Shown here: positions 7,830 to 17,342 of the stretch, piece after piece
How positions within the stretch are numbered: the stretch's first letter is position 1
Layout of the letters: each line of letters opens with the position of its first letter
Source of the DNA: Cognatiyoonia koreensis
Lineage (GTDB): Bacteria; Pseudomonadota; Alphaproteobacteria; Rhodobacterales; Rhodobacteraceae
NCBI RefSeq assembly: GCF_900109295.1
Contig: NZ_FOIZ01000001.1
Span: forward strand, 558,001 to 622,000
DNA length: 64,000 nt
Direction of reading: 5' to 3'
Notes under the pieces: generated by a model
Told to the model about the DNA's origin: nothing
What the model saw: the letters and a program-made list of their open reading frames with translations, nothing else
Databases searched by the model: none
Position numbers and translations under genes: made by a program

Positions 7830-8930
7830 ATGAACATTCACTCCCCGGACTTTGACCGCGATCCCAGCCGTGAAGAGGCAGAGGCCGCGCTTGCGATGCT
7901 GCGCCGTTGGGTCGGCAATGTGACCCCTGAAGAGGTCGCAACACTCGACCCGCTGGTCGCCCGCCTGATCCCAGGTCAGGAAGTATCGAACTATCCTGCC
8001 CTGGCCCGTGCCTATCCCGAGGATTTTGCTGTCGATGACGCCTACAAGGCGTCGATGCCGGATTTGCAGAACGGTCCTGCCAGCCTGATCCGTGGCGCCA
8101 AGCAGCAGATTCAACATGTCGGCATATCGAATTTCCGTCTGCCGATCCGGTTTCACACCCGCGACAACGGCGATCTGACGCTGGAGACGTCTGTCACCGG
8201 CACCGTATCGCTGGAGGCCGAAAAGAAGGGCATCAACATGTCCCGCATCATGCGGACATTCTACAAGCATGCCGAGGAAACATTCAGCTTTGACGTCATC
8301 GAGAAGGCGCTTGATGCCTATAAATCCGATCTGGAAAGCTTTGATGCCCGCATCCAGATGCGGTTTTCCTTTCCGATGAAAGTTCAGAGTTTGCGGTCCG
8401 GTCTGGAAGGCTATCAGTATTACGATATTGCGCTGGAACTGGTTGAAACAGCAGGTGTGCGCAAGAAGATTGTCCATCTGGATTATGTCTATTCATCGAC
8501 CTGCCCATGTTCGCTGGAACTTTCGGAACATGCCCGTCAATTCCGCGGCCAGTTGGCGACGCCGCATTCGCAGCGGTCTGTCGCGCGCATTTCGGTTCTG
8601 GTCGAGGATGGACCTTGCCTGTGGTTCGAGGACCTGATCGACCGTGCCCGCGCAGCTGTGCCGACTGAAACGCAGGTCATGGTCAAACGCGAGGACGAGC
8701 AGGCATTCGCCGAATTGAATGCAGCGAACCCGATCTTTGTTGAGGATGCTGCGCGGCTGTTCACGCAGCAGCTTCAGCTTGATGCGCGTATCAGTGATTT
8801 CCGCGTTATCGCGAGCCATCAGGAAAGCCTGCACAGCCATGATGCGGTGTCCGTGCTAACCGAAGGCACGACCTTTGCCGCTGAAAGCCTTGATCCGCGT
8901 CTGTTTGCATCGCTGTTCCACGTCGGCTGA
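7830..8930 (+). CDS. folE2: GTP cyclohydrolase FolE2 (type IB)
   Basis: Catalyses GTP to 7,8-dihydroneopterin triphosphate at the head of folate (and queuosine) synthesis. The family is metal-flexible and not homologous in sequence to FolE. Visible marks are SSTCPCSLELSEHAR (catalytic Cys, about residue 224), the QHVGISNFRLPI segment and SHDAVSVLTEGT near the C-terminus. The ATG at 7830 starts like other FolE2 proteins (MNIHSPDF) but has a poor ribosome site; an in-frame ATG at 7713 has a good one (GAGGAGA) and would add 39 residues, so the start is open. No Zur-type operator was recognised upstream. folB and folP lie 15 kb away. Confidence 0.93.
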   Translation: MNIHSPDFDRDPSREEAEAALAMLRRWVGNVTPEEVATLDPLVARLIPGQEVSNYPALARAYPEDFAVDDAYKASMPDLQNGPASLIRGAKQQIQHVGISNFRLPIRFHTRDNGDLTLETSVTGTVSLEAEKKGINMSRIMRTFYKHAEETFSFDVIEKALDAYKSDLESFDARIQMRFSFPMKVQSLRSGLEGYQYYDIALELVETAGVRKKIVHLDYVYSSTCPCSLELSEHARQFRGQLATPHSQRSVARISVLVEDGPCLWFEDLIDRARAAVPTETQVMVKREDEQAFAELNAANPIFVEDAARLFTQQLQLDARISDFRVIASHQESLHSHDAVSVLTEGTTFAAESLDPRLFASLFHVG

Positions 8931-8942
8931 CGCGGCTTAGGC

Positions 8943-9758
8943 TTAGCGTGCGGCTAAATCGCGTCTGACCGCGACCGCGATCTGATCAAGGACGACCTTG
9001 CCGTAGGTCGCGTTCGCGTGGAGTATATCGTCTTTTGGCTGCGCATAGCGCCCTTTCATCGTCAGGCGGATTGCGCCCTTGGTGAAAGGATCGGCTGTCA
9101 GCACATGGTCGGTGATTGTGCGTGCGTTCTGCGCGATGTAGCGCACGCCAAGGGCGTCCCCAGCCCGTTCTGCCGCCGTTTCATACAGGTCTGACAAAGC
9201 TGCTGCATCGCCTGAATTGATCGCAAAGGGCAGCACGTCAAGGCTGTGCTTTCCGACCGTCAGGATGCCTGTTGTGGTGCGCGGTTGGCTGCACAAGTAG
9301 ATCGGCACATCGGTGCCTTGGCGCAGGACACGGATAAACCGTCCCGCCAGTTCGTCGGTCAGTTTTTCTGTCGCCATGGCAAGGAATGCCGGTCGGGACA
9401 CGAGTGACCATGCTTTCGTTGGGGCCGGGTCGGATTGGACCGAGGGCAGGGCGGCCCAGCGGGCCTTGCGGTAAAGCCATGCGATACGTGACAGTGCGAA
9501 CCCGCATCCGGTGATGACGATTGCATCGGTATCGCGCAGATCGACCTGGTCCAGACCGGCAAGTCGCGAAAACGAGAATTTTGCGTCTTCGGATTCCGGC
9601 GTCAGTATTCCGTCCGTGCAGGACGTTTCCGCAAGCCCGTTCTTGTGCGCGCCGACAAAGGTCAGGTTCAGGTCGGGCCAGCGCCCTTCGTGACGTTTGA
9701 ACCCGTCGCGCACTGCCGCGAGGTGCGAATTGCCGAACACGCAGACGTTCAATGTCAT
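8943..9758 (-). CDS. SGNH-hydrolase-like protein, function unknown
   Basis: A 271-residue protein beginning MTLNVCVFGNSHLAAV. The GNSH at the first strand resembles the GDS/GxSH block I of SGNH esterases, and DDILHANATYG near the C-terminus resembles the DxxH block V that supplies the Asp and His. These are visual matches only. The ATG overlaps the TGA of the upstream GSCFA gene by 4 bases (ATGA), so the two are coupled. Related proteins often de-esterify or acylate surface glycans, but no glycan gene is adjacent and no signal peptide is seen. Confidence 0.6.
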   Translation of the reverse strand: MTLNVCVFGNSHLAAVRDGFKRHEGRWPDLNLTFVGAHKNGLAETSCTDGILTPESEDAKFSFSRLAGLDQVDLRDTDAIVITGCGFALSRIAWLYRKARWAALPSVQSDPAPTKAWSLVSRPAFLAMATEKLTDELAGRFIRVLRQGTDVPIYLCSQPRTTTGILTVGKHSLDVLPFAINSGDAAALSDLYETAAERAGDALGVRYIAQNARTITDHVLTADPFTKGAIRLTMKGRYAQPKDDILHANATYGKVVLDQIAVAVRRDLAAR

Positions 9759-10804
9759 TTGGCGAAGGCTTGCAGCAGCAATTCGTCGCAGACCAGATCG
9801 TCATCTTCGTCCGGGTCGTCATCGGGTGTCGACTCGTCAGGTGGTGCCGGATCGAACAGACCGTGCGCGGCAAGAAAGATCCCCATGACCTTTTCCACCC
9901 CTTCTGCAGAGACACTGCGCATGTTGGGCGCGAACCACGGGCCGCCCGATGCGGGCGCGGTGATGATTTCGTAGGACGGGAAGTAGTCGACGTCGTCCGT
10001 CGCCGCCACGAATGCGCCCGCTGCGCTGCGCAATGTCGCCTTGGAATAGGTCGTTGCGCTTAGCACGTGTTCTGGTGTCGCCGTCGCTGTGAGTGGCACG
10101 GGCGAGACCGTCAGGAGGAGTTCCATTGCCGGATTGAACTGGCGCAGTAGGTCGCGGATTTGCGCGAGGTCTGCCAGAACATCGGCATGTGTCTGGTTGT
10201 AGAACCGGTGACGGTCCGGATCGAACGTGCCGCCTGCCACACCGGGGCTAAGTGGAAAGACCCGCCCTGTCTGCACGTCTTCCCAGGTTTCGGTCAGGCC
10301 AAGCGTGAAGACGAAGACATCGGTTTTCTTCAGCATGTTCCCCAGCCGCAAAAGGTGATGGCGGCGGTGCAGCAACACCTCTTCCACGCTGTCGAGACCT
10401 TCGGGTTCGACCGTCGGGCGGAACGCATCGACAAAGCGGTCGCCCAGTGGCCAGACGTGGTCTTTGGACGGGTCAGGTGCGACGGCGTCCTGCAGCAGTT
10501 GGCGCATTTGTCGCGCGGTATAGACGTTTCCGTAGCGTGCCGAGAATAGCCCGTAGCCGAACCGTTTGGCTGTCTTTTCCGTCATCCCGCGCGGGGCTTT
10601 TTCACAATCCAGCACCTTGCAACCCGCAGCGCGCAGATAGGTTCCGATGTGTTGGGCGAAACAGCTTCCTGCGGTCGCAACGCGCGTTGTCGGGTCGATT
10701 CCGAAACGTGGCGCATAAAGCCCCGGAAATTGCGTGCGGTCCGCGTCGGTCACAGCCGTGCGCCAGAAGGCACGGGTTGGAAGGTCGCGGTAAGGATGGG
10801 ACAT
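9755..10804 (-). CDS. GSCFA-domain protein
   Basis: About 349 residues. The motif that names the family is present as VATAGSCFAQHIGTYLR near residue 40, followed by a conserved FGYGLFSARYGNVYTARQ segment and VFTLGLTETW. GSCFA proteins belong to the SGNH/PC-esterase superfamily and are mostly uncharacterised. The C-terminal tail is very acidic (Asp/Glu-rich). The ATG at 10804 is preferred over a frame start at 10852 because GAAAG precedes it and the family begins near this point. It is coupled to the downstream SGNH-like gene. Confidence 0.82.
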   Translation of the reverse strand: MSHPYRDLPTRAFWRTAVTDADRTQFPGLYAPRFGIDPTTRVATAGSCFAQHIGTYLRAAGCKVLDCEKAPRGMTEKTAKRFGYGLFSARYGNVYTARQMRQLLQDAVAPDPSKDHVWPLGDRFVDAFRPTVEPEGLDSVEEVLLHRRHHLLRLGNMLKKTDVFVFTLGLTETWEDVQTGRVFPLSPGVAGGTFDPDRHRFYNQTHADVLADLAQIRDLLRQFNPAMELLLTVSPVPLTATATPEHVLSATTYSKATLRSAAGAFVAATDDVDYFPSYEIITAPASGGPWFAPNMRSVSAEGVEKVMGIFLAAHGLFDPAPPDESTPDDDPDEDDDLVCDELLLQAFAK

Positions 10805-10911
10805 GCGCATCTTTCGTTTTGCGGTTGCTGCAAAGATACGGCGGCAGGTCACAGGCTTGCAAGGGGGCGGGTGCGCTTGACTTGGCCTTTGGCACAGGCC
10901 AACCCTGCGAC

Positions 10912-12360
10912 ATGATAGATTTGCGCCCGGTTGGATATGTGATTGGCCTGCTTGTGGCCGCGCTGGGCGCGACGATGTGCGTGCCGCTGATTGCCGACCT
11001 GATGGCGGGAAACGGGCATTGGCCTGTCTTTGTTGAAAGCGCGATTTTCACCATCCTGACCGGCGGTCTGATCGCGCTGGCCTGCGCCAATGGTGTCAGC
11101 GAGGGGCTGAGCCTGCGCCAGACCTTTTTGCTGACGGCGCTGGTTTGGTGGATGTTGCCGGTCTTCGGGGCGATCCCTTTTGTGCTGGGGGCGACGAACG
11201 CCAGTTTCACTGATGCCTTCTTTGAAGCGATGTCGGGTCTGACGACAACAGGGGCGACGGTGTTTTCCGGGCTGGAGGCGTTGCCAGACGGGTTGAAACT
11301 ATGGCGCGGCATGTTGCAGTGGCTGGGCGGTGTCGGGATCATCGTCGTTGCCATGGTTTTCCTGCCAGAGCTGCGCGTCGGGGGTATGCAGATTTTCCGG
11401 TCAGAAGCCTTTGATACGATGGGAAAAATCTTGCCGCGCGCCGGTGAGATCGCCAAGCAGATTTCGTTTATCTATATCTTTCTGACGGTGTCCTGCATCC
11501 TTTGTTATGTAGCGACCGGGATGCCCACGATTGACGCGATCGTGCACGGGATGACGACCGTGTCGACAGGTGGCATGGCGAATTCCGATGCGTCATTCGG
11601 TGCATACGGGGCAGCGGCGCATTACGTCGCTGTTGTCTTCATGTTTCTGGCTGCATTGCCTTTCGTGCGTTTTGTCCAGTTTGTCGCGGGAACGGCACGG
11701 CCCATATTGCAGGATAGTCAGATCAGGACGTTTTTCACGATCCTGATGATTTGTGTCCTTCTGATTACCTCATGGCTATGGGGACGGCAGGGCGAAATCA
11801 GTGAAGTCGCCTTCCGCGAGTCGCTTTTCAACGTCCTGTCGATCATGTCCGGCACCGGCTATTCGAGTGCCGATTACATGCAATGGGGCACATTTCCCGT
11901 CGTTCTGTTCTTTTTTGTCGGTTTGATTGGTGGTTGCGCGGGGTCGACTGCCTGTTCGATCAAGGTGTTTCGCTATCAGATCCTGATTGCCTCCATCAAA
12001 TCGCAGATCCGCCAGATCCACGCGCCGCACGGTGTGTTCGCCCCGCGCTATGAGGGCAGGCCTATTGGGGACGACGTCATCAACTCGGTTATTTCGTTCT
12101 TCACCATCTTCATCCTGACGCTGGGTGTCATCGCGGTATTGCTTGGGCTGACAGGTCTTGATTTCATTACGTCTGTCAGTGGTGCCGCGACGGCCCTTGG
12201 CAATATCGGTCCCGGTCTTGGCCCGGAAATCGGACCGGCGGGGAATTTTGCGGGGCTCAATGATATTGCAAAGTGGATTTTGCTGCTGGCGATGTTCATC
12301 GGCCGTCTGGAAGTTCTTGTCGTGTTCACAATCCTGTCTGTCCGTTTCTGGAGAAACTGA
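10912..12360 (+). CDS. trkH: TrkH-family potassium uptake protein
   Basis: A 482-residue membrane channel subunit with four pore-like repeats. The selectivity-filter segments are visible as LTTTGATVF, TTVSTGGMAN, MSGTGYSSAD and ATALGNIGPG. It would work with a cytoplasmic TrkA regulator, which is not in the window. The ATG at 10912 gives the normal family length; the frame from 10447 reads antisense through the GSCFA gene. Its TGA overlaps the ATG of the next gene. Confidence 0.93.
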   Translation: MIDLRPVGYVIGLLVAALGATMCVPLIADLMAGNGHWPVFVESAIFTILTGGLIALACANGVSEGLSLRQTFLLTALVWWMLPVFGAIPFVLGATNASFTDAFFEAMSGLTTTGATVFSGLEALPDGLKLWRGMLQWLGGVGIIVVAMVFLPELRVGGMQIFRSEAFDTMGKILPRAGEIAKQISFIYIFLTVSCILCYVATGMPTIDAIVHGMTTVSTGGMANSDASFGAYGAAAHYVAVVFMFLAALPFVRFVQFVAGTARPILQDSQIRTFFTILMICVLLITSWLWGRQGEISEVAFRESLFNVLSIMSGTGYSSADYMQWGTFPVVLFFFVGLIGGCAGSTACSIKVFRYQILIASIKSQIRQIHAPHGVFAPRYEGRPIGDDVINSVISFFTIFILTLGVIAVLLGLTGLDFITSVSGAATALGNIGPGLGPEIGPAGNFAGLNDIAKWILLLAMFIGRLEVLVVFTILSVRFWRN

Positions 12361-13979
12361 TGCAACGTCCCCTTGGTGCCCAGATTTCCCATATGCTGAA
12401 AGATCGCGGGGTCGAGGTAATCTTTGGCATTCCCGGCGTGCATAATCAGGAGCTTTATCGCGGGATCGAAGAGGCCGGTTTGCGCCATGTTCTTGCCCGC
12501 CACGAGCAAGGTGCCGGGTTCATGGCCGACGGCTATGCGCGGGCGACGGGCAAGCCGGGCGTCGCATATGTGATCACCGGGCCGGGGCTGTGCAACATCA
12601 TGACACCGATGGGGCAGGCCTATTCGGATAGCGTGCCAATGCTGGTGATTTCGTCGTGCTTGGATGAGACAGCGGCGACGCGCGGGCAGTTGCACCAGAT
12701 GAAGGATCAGGAAGGGGCGGCACGGGCGGTTTGTGATTGGAGCGAGACAGCACGGACGGCAGAGGCGGCTTATGCGTTGATTGATCGCGCGTTAGCCGAG
12801 ATGCGTACTGATCTGTCCAAACCCAAGCACATCAGCGTGCCGATTGCACAGCTTGAGGGAAAAGCAGACAAGGGATGGCAGACGCGCGCGTTCCTTGGCC
12901 CCCGACCCACACCGCCGGAACCGGAGTGGCCTGCATATGTGGCTGACCGATTGAAGAACGCGCACCGCCCGGTCTTTATCTTTGGTGGCGGGGCAAAGCA
13001 GGTCGGATTTCCTGACATGGGCGAAGCACTGCCCAAAACCCTGATGCGTGTTCTTGAACGAACCGTTGCGGCCAGTTTCACGACCTACGCCGGACGCGGC
13101 ATCGTTCCTGATGACGCGCCGCTGCATTTTGGCGCAACACTTGCTCGTCCAGCGAGTGCTGACGTCTTTGCCCGCGCCGATCTGGTCATTGCCGTGGGCA
13201 CGCAACTGTCTGAAGTCGATTTGTGGCGCGCCCATCCGGGACATGATTGCCCGACGATCCGCGTCGATATCGATCCGGAGGTCTTGTCCGCAACGTCCAA
13301 TCAGCAGATCCCCGTGCGCGCAGATGCGGCGACATTCATGGCGTTGTTGTCGGAAGAACTGAGTGAAGGCGGAACATCTGAATGGACCCCCACCGAAGTC
13401 GCCGACTTTCGCGCCCGTGTGCGTGCTGAAATCGACGCAGAACGCCCCGGCATACTGCCTGTCGCGGATGCGCTCAAAGAAGCGCTCCCTCCCGACACTA
13501 TGATCTACTCCGACATGACCCAATTCGCCTATGCCGCCAAAGAGGTTTACCCCATGGACCGCCCCGGGCACTGGCACCACCCCTACGGCTTCGGCACGCT
13601 CGGCTACGCGCTGCCTGCGGCCATCGGTGGCAAGATTGGTGTCGGCGATAAGCCCGTCATCGCCATCGCTGGCGACTATGGCTTTCAATATACGTTGCAG
13701 GAACTGATGGTCGCAGTGGAACTGGAACTGACCCTGCCCATTATTATCTGGGACAACGGCAAGCTGGGTGAGATCGAGGACAGCATGGTGCGCGCCCAGA
13801 TCGCACCAAACGCCGTGATCCAGAAGAACCCCGATTTCATCAAGCTGGCTGAGGCTTATGGTGCCGATACGGCGGCACCTGAAACCTTGGATGCGTTCAA
13901 GGCTGCCGTGCGGACCGCACTAGGTGCGAAAGGGCCGACATTGATTTACGTGCGCGCGGATATTGCCTCAAGTCCCTAA
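12360..13979 (+). CDS. aruI: ThDP-dependent decarboxylase, probably 5-guanidino-2-oxopentanoate decarboxylase
   Basis: A 539-residue enzyme of the acetolactate synthase / pyruvate oxidase fold. The activating Glu is in RHEQGAGFMADGYARATG, and the ThDP motif appears as GDYGFQYTLQELMVAVE with the Asn of IIWDNGKLGEI. The opening FGIPGVHNQELYRG looks most like AruI, which decarboxylates the keto acid made from arginine by transamination; this assignment is from memory and weaker than the fold. The ATG overlaps the trkH TGA (TGATG), and GGAG lies just upstream. No transaminase partner is adjacent. Confidence 0.75.
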   Translation: MQRPLGAQISHMLKDRGVEVIFGIPGVHNQELYRGIEEAGLRHVLARHEQGAGFMADGYARATGKPGVAYVITGPGLCNIMTPMGQAYSDSVPMLVISSCLDETAATRGQLHQMKDQEGAARAVCDWSETARTAEAAYALIDRALAEMRTDLSKPKHISVPIAQLEGKADKGWQTRAFLGPRPTPPEPEWPAYVADRLKNAHRPVFIFGGGAKQVGFPDMGEALPKTLMRVLERTVAASFTTYAGRGIVPDDAPLHFGATLARPASADVFARADLVIAVGTQLSEVDLWRAHPGHDCPTIRVDIDPEVLSATSNQQIPVRADAATFMALLSEELSEGGTSEWTPTEVADFRARVRAEIDAERPGILPVADALKEALPPDTMIYSDMTQFAYAAKEVYPMDRPGHWHHPYGFGTLGYALPAAIGGKIGVGDKPVIAIAGDYGFQYTLQELMVAVELELTLPIIIWDNGKLGEIEDSMVRAQIAPNAVIQKNPDFIKLAEAYGADTAAPETLDAFKAAVRTALGAKGPTLIYVRADIASSP

Positions 13980-14001
13980 TTGGTCACCGTGGCCCGCGCA
14001 T

Positions 14002-14034
14002 TGATTCACGTACCAAAAAGGAATTTGTGAATCA
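14002..14034. repeat. 8-bp inverted repeat TGATTCAC/GTGAATCA
   Basis: Arms at 14002-14009 and 14027-14034 with a 17-base spacer lie between the converging decarboxylase and protease-like genes. The right arm overlaps the last bases of the minus-strand gene. No T-run follows, so it is not a clear terminator. Confidence 0.5.
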
Positions 14035-15804
14035 CCAGCAGCTGACAAGTACGGTTTGATCGGCGGCGCGCAGCGTCAGTGTTTCGGGCGGCATGAAAGC
14101 GACCGTGTCAGTGGTTTGCACTGCGATTCCTGCGGCATCGAGCGAAGCGAGGATGACTTCTGCATCGACTGAAAAGCTGACCTCTGGTGGCAGAACCTGC
14201 CCGTTCTGGTTTTCGCGCGGTAGCAACATCCCGAGAACAGAGCCGCCGTTATCAAAGACCGGGCCACCAGCATCACCGGGCTGCGCGGTCAGATCGAGCC
14301 GTTTGACTTCTTCTTCACCGTTCAGGCCACGGATGTCTGCCAAGCGCCCGAAGGTAAGGGACGGAGTCACAAGGATGCCACCATAGGGATATCCCGCGAC
14401 CGCGACTTCGGATTGCAGGCGTGGCACGCCAAGCTGGAAAGCGGCAACCGCAAGCGGGGCAAGCGGTTCATCAGGGCGCAGGACGGCGATGCCCGCCTCT
14501 GTATCTGTATAGGCGACTGTTGCCTCATGTTCGGAGTTGATCGTCACACGGTCGCAAGAGCCGATTGCCTCTGCCGTGGTCAGCACCGTGCCTTGGGCGT
14601 CGATGTAGAACCCGCTGCGCGAGAGCTTTGGTTTGCGCACTTCGAGGCCCGCGACCAGATCAATCGCCTGATCTTCGCCGGGCGTGGCAAGTGCCGGGTC
14701 CAGCACGCCGTCGATGGCTTCAAAGCTGTCCAACATTTCCTGCAGAATACGGCGGCGGCGTTCGTCGTCACCTTCGGGCCAGATCAGCGCGAAGCCTTTG
14801 ATCTGTCCATTATCAAGCCGTGCCGTCACATAGGAATGGATGCCCTCGCCGATGCCTTCGATCTGAAAGCTGCTGTCGCGGCGTGATCGTTCACCTTCTG
14901 TTGGCATGATTGCGAGCGTCTGGAGGATTTCGTACAGGCCGAACAGGCGGTTCTGGTCACCTTGCTGGCTGATGAACAGGACCGTTGCATCAAGGTCGCC
15001 CTTGGCGTCAAAGCGCACGAAAGGCGGTTCGTATTCGCTGAACGCCACAACGCCCGTCGGCACGAGCATCTGGATGCCGGATGCGTCGTCGCGCACCAGT
15101 TGCAAATCCATCCCGTCAAGCACAGCGTTGTAGGCACCGAGCAGTTCGACGCGTTGCGCTGACGTCAGGATACCTGTCACTTCGTGGTTGTTGGCGGCCT
15201 GCCATTCGCCCATGGCGCTGCGGGTTCCGCGTCCGAACGCACCGTCGATGGCGGCGTTGTAATAGCCCGCCCATTGCAGCGCGACTTGCAGGTCTTCGCG
15301 TGCGGCGCGATCAAGGAGTGCTTCGGAGGCGCGCGCTTCCTGCGGTGTTTCATCTGCAGGTGTGATCGGGTCGGGTTCGACAGGGGCGACCACGAGTTCG
15401 GTCGGCTCATCAGTTGGTGCGTCCGGTGTCAGGGCGGGTGGCTGCGGTGTGCCGGGCAGGGGTTGTGCCGTTGTCTGTGCGCCAACCCCGACTGGCCAGA
15501 ACTGCTGACGGAAGTTGCGCCCGAGCGCGATGAAGCTGTCGGCGGGAATGCGCCCTTCGCGTTTGTACTGGCGCAAAAGCGTGTTGGCATCTGCGCGACT
15601 GTAAGGCCCCAGAACGATGCCATACCATCCGCCACCGATGGAATAACCCGACACGTCTTCAAGCTGGCCGGCATAGGCGCGGACACGGTCCTGTGCCTGA
15701 CTGAGTGTCGGTTGGGCCTCGATCTGGACCCAGACGGGTTGCTGGGCATGGGCCGCACCGGTCAGCCAGAGTGTCATCAGTAGAGCAGCAAACGCGCGTA
15801 TCAT
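14032..15804 (-). CDS. Trypsin-fold envelope protein with degenerate catalytic triad; SPOR-like and peptidoglycan-binding domains
   Basis: A 590-residue exported protein. It has a signal peptide (FAALLMTLWLTGAAHA), an N-terminal SPOR-like region (about 24-100), a Pro-rich linker, a peptidoglycan-binding-1-like domain near 170-215 (LQWAGYYNAAIDGAFGRGTR), a middle domain, and a C-terminal trypsin-like fold (about 395-560). The fold landmarks are intact, but the catalytic positions are not: Glu412 stands where VLTNAHxV has His, Gly438 where DLALL has Asp, and Ala512 in PGDAGGPVF where the family has PGNSGGPVF. It is therefore expected to be proteolytically inactive and may bind wall or peptide in the periplasm. 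It runs divergently from glyQ. Confidence 0.8.
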   Translation of the reverse strand: MIRAFAALLMTLWLTGAAHAQQPVWVQIEAQPTLSQAQDRVRAYAGQLEDVSGYSIGGGWYGIVLGPYSRADANTLLRQYKREGRIPADSFIALGRNFRQQFWPVGVGAQTTAQPLPGTPQPPALTPDAPTDEPTELVVAPVEPDPITPADETPQEARASEALLDRAAREDLQVALQWAGYYNAAIDGAFGRGTRSAMGEWQAANNHEVTGILTSAQRVELLGAYNAVLDGMDLQLVRDDASGIQMLVPTGVVAFSEYEPPFVRFDAKGDLDATVLFISQQGDQNRLFGLYEILQTLAIMPTEGERSRRDSSFQIEGIGEGIHSYVTARLDNGQIKGFALIWPEGDDERRRRILQEMLDSFEAIDGVLDPALATPGEDQAIDLVAGLEVRKPKLSRSGFYIDAQGTVLTTAEAIGSCDRVTINSEHEATVAYTDTEAGIAVLRPDEPLAPLAVAAFQLGVPRLQSEVAVAGYPYGGILVTPSLTFGRLADIRGLNGEEEVKRLDLTAQPGDAGGPVFDNGGSVLGMLLPRENQNGQVLPPEVSFSVDAEVILASLDAAGIAVQTTDTVAFMPPETLTLRAADQTVLVSCW

Positions 15805-15817
15805 CGTTATTCCATTA

Positions 15818-15844
15818 GTGAATCACTTGGCCCTTGAAAGGGCC
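15818..15844. repeat. GTGAATCAC copy and 16-base palindrome in the protease-like/glyQ intergenic region
   Basis: GTGAATCAC at 15818-15826, itself a GTGA-A-TCAC dyad, repeats the 9-mer found at 14027-14035 at the other end of the gene. Next to it lies the perfect palindromic hairpin GGCCCTTGAAAGGGCC (15829-15844). This is just upstream of the minus-strand start at 15804 and 140 bases before glyQ, so it may be an operator region. Confidence 0.45.
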
Positions 15845-15984
15845 TCCCCGGCGGGATGTGTATCACAGCGGACAAGGGGTGCAGCAGAAATCAACCCGTA
15901 TCCTCAGGAATTAAGCGAACGTGGCCTGATTGACCCTTCCGGCTGGCCCGCCTATTGACACATCCAGAGAGAAACGAGGGCGAA

Positions 15985-16905
15985 ATGGCCGAGAAACCAC
16001 GCAGTTTTCAAGATATCATCCTGCAGCTGCAAAGCTATTGGGCGGCCAAGGGCTGCGCGATCATGCAGCCTTATGACATGGAGGTCGGGGCAGGCACGTT
16101 TCACCCGGCAACCACGCTGCGGTCCTTGGGCGCGAAACCCTGGGCTGCGGCCTATGTCCAGCCGTCGCGTCGCCCGACGGACGGGCGCTATGGCGAGAAT
16201 CCGAACCGCTTGCAGCATTATTATCAGTATCAGGTGCTGATCAAACCGAGCCCGCCGGATTTGCAGGATCTTTATCTTGGATCACTGGCCGCGATCGGCA
16301 TTGATGCTGCGATGCACGATATCCGCTTTGTCGAGGATGACTGGGAAAGCCCGACCCTTGGCGCATGGGGCCTGGGCTGGGAGGTCTGGTGCGACGGCAT
16401 GGAAGTCAGCCAATTTACCTATTTCCAACAGGTTGGTGGCCATGACTGCAAGCCGGTGTCGGGCGAATTGACATACGGGCTCGAACGGCTTGCGATGTAT
16501 GTGCTGGGCGTCGATCACGTGATGGACATGCCCTTCAACGATCCACAGACACCGATCGCGCTGACCTATGGCGACGTCTTCAAGCAGACCGAGGAAGAAT
16601 ATGCGCGCTGGAACTTTGATGTCGCGGATACCGAAACGCTGTTGCAGCACTTTAAGGATGCCGAGGCCGAATGCGCCCGCATTCTGGAGCAGCCGCATGT
16701 TGATCCCAAGACCGGCAAGAAGATCATCATGGCGCATCCCGCCTATGATCAGGCCATCAAGGCCAGCCATGTCTTCAACCTGCTTGATGCCCGCGGTGTG
16801 ATTTCGGTGACCGAGCGGCAGGCCTACATCGGGCGCGTGCGTGCGCTGACCAAGGCCTGCGCGGATGCCTTTGTGCAGACCGATGCAGCGGGGGCGGCAG
16901 CATGA
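15985..16905 (+). CDS. glyQ: Glycyl-tRNA synthetase alpha subunit
   Basis: Class II synthetase subunit, 306 residues, that charges tRNA-Gly as part of an alpha2beta2 enzyme. Typical stretches are [33 protein letters not shown] and [18 protein letters not shown]. The ATG at 15985 is chosen because GAGGGCG precedes it; an upstream in-frame ATG at 15955 lacks a site. The stop overlaps the next gene's ATG (ATGA), the first of three such junctions through to glyS. Confidence 0.97.
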   Translation: MAEKPRSFQDIILQLQSYWAAKGCAIMQPYDMEVGAGTFHPATTLRSLGAKPWAAAYVQPSRRPTDGRYGENPNRLQHYYQYQVLIKPSPPDLQDLYLGSLAAIGIDAAMHDIRFVEDDWESPTLGAWGLGWEVWCDGMEVSQFTYFQQVGGHDCKPVSGELTYGLERLAMYVLGVDHVMDMPFNDPQTPIALTYGDVFKQTEEEYARWNFDVADTETLLQHFKDAEAECARILEQPHVDPKTGKKIIMAHPAYDQAIKASHVFNLLDARGVISVTERQAYIGRVRALTKACADAFVQTDAAGAAA

Positions 16906-17342
16906 GCCGGATCGAACTGACGACGCTTGTGCGGCCGATCAGGCAGGTCGGATCGCCGCGTTATGCCGAACTCGACGGGTTGCAGAACCTTGTTTATTCG
17001 GCGGACGTTGTCGACGATGAGACCCCTGATTTCTGGGCGGAGATGGCACAGGGATCATTCGCCAATTTCGACCGCAAGATGGTCGTGATTTACGAAAGAC
17101 CCAATCATGGCGATGAATCCCATCGCCCGTTGTTGCGCGTGACCGAACGCGCCCGCAACACGTTGGATTGTACCGCAATCATCCCTGTTTCAGTGTCGTT
17201 CTTTCAGTATTGCGCGGGGCTGCCCGGTGCGCTGAAAGTGCGGATGGCCTTTGAAGGCACACAGGATGCGTGGTGGCCCGAAGCGGGCGCCGCCCCAAAG
17301 ACCAGCATCGCCACACGCTATCACGTGATTGCTGCCTCATGA
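16902..17342 (+). CDS. Unknown 146-residue protein in the gly operon
   Basis: I do not recognise this protein. It is soluble, without signal peptide or membrane segment, and mixed alpha/beta in appearance, with [23 protein letters not shown] cut here to its key features: a DFW motif near residue 43 and an aromatic [13 protein letters not shown] segment near 100. It overlaps glyQ by 4 bases and the following gene by 4 bases, so its expression is tied to the synthetase subunits. Codon use looks like its neighbours, so recent transfer is not suggested. Confidence 0.75.
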   Translation: MSRIELTTLVRPIRQVGSPRYAELDGLQNLVYSADVVDDETPDFWAEMAQGSFANFDRKMVVIYERPNHGDESHRPLLRVTERARNTLDCTAIIPVSVSFFQYCAGLPGALKVRMAFEGTQDAWWPEAGAAPKTSIATRYHVIAAS

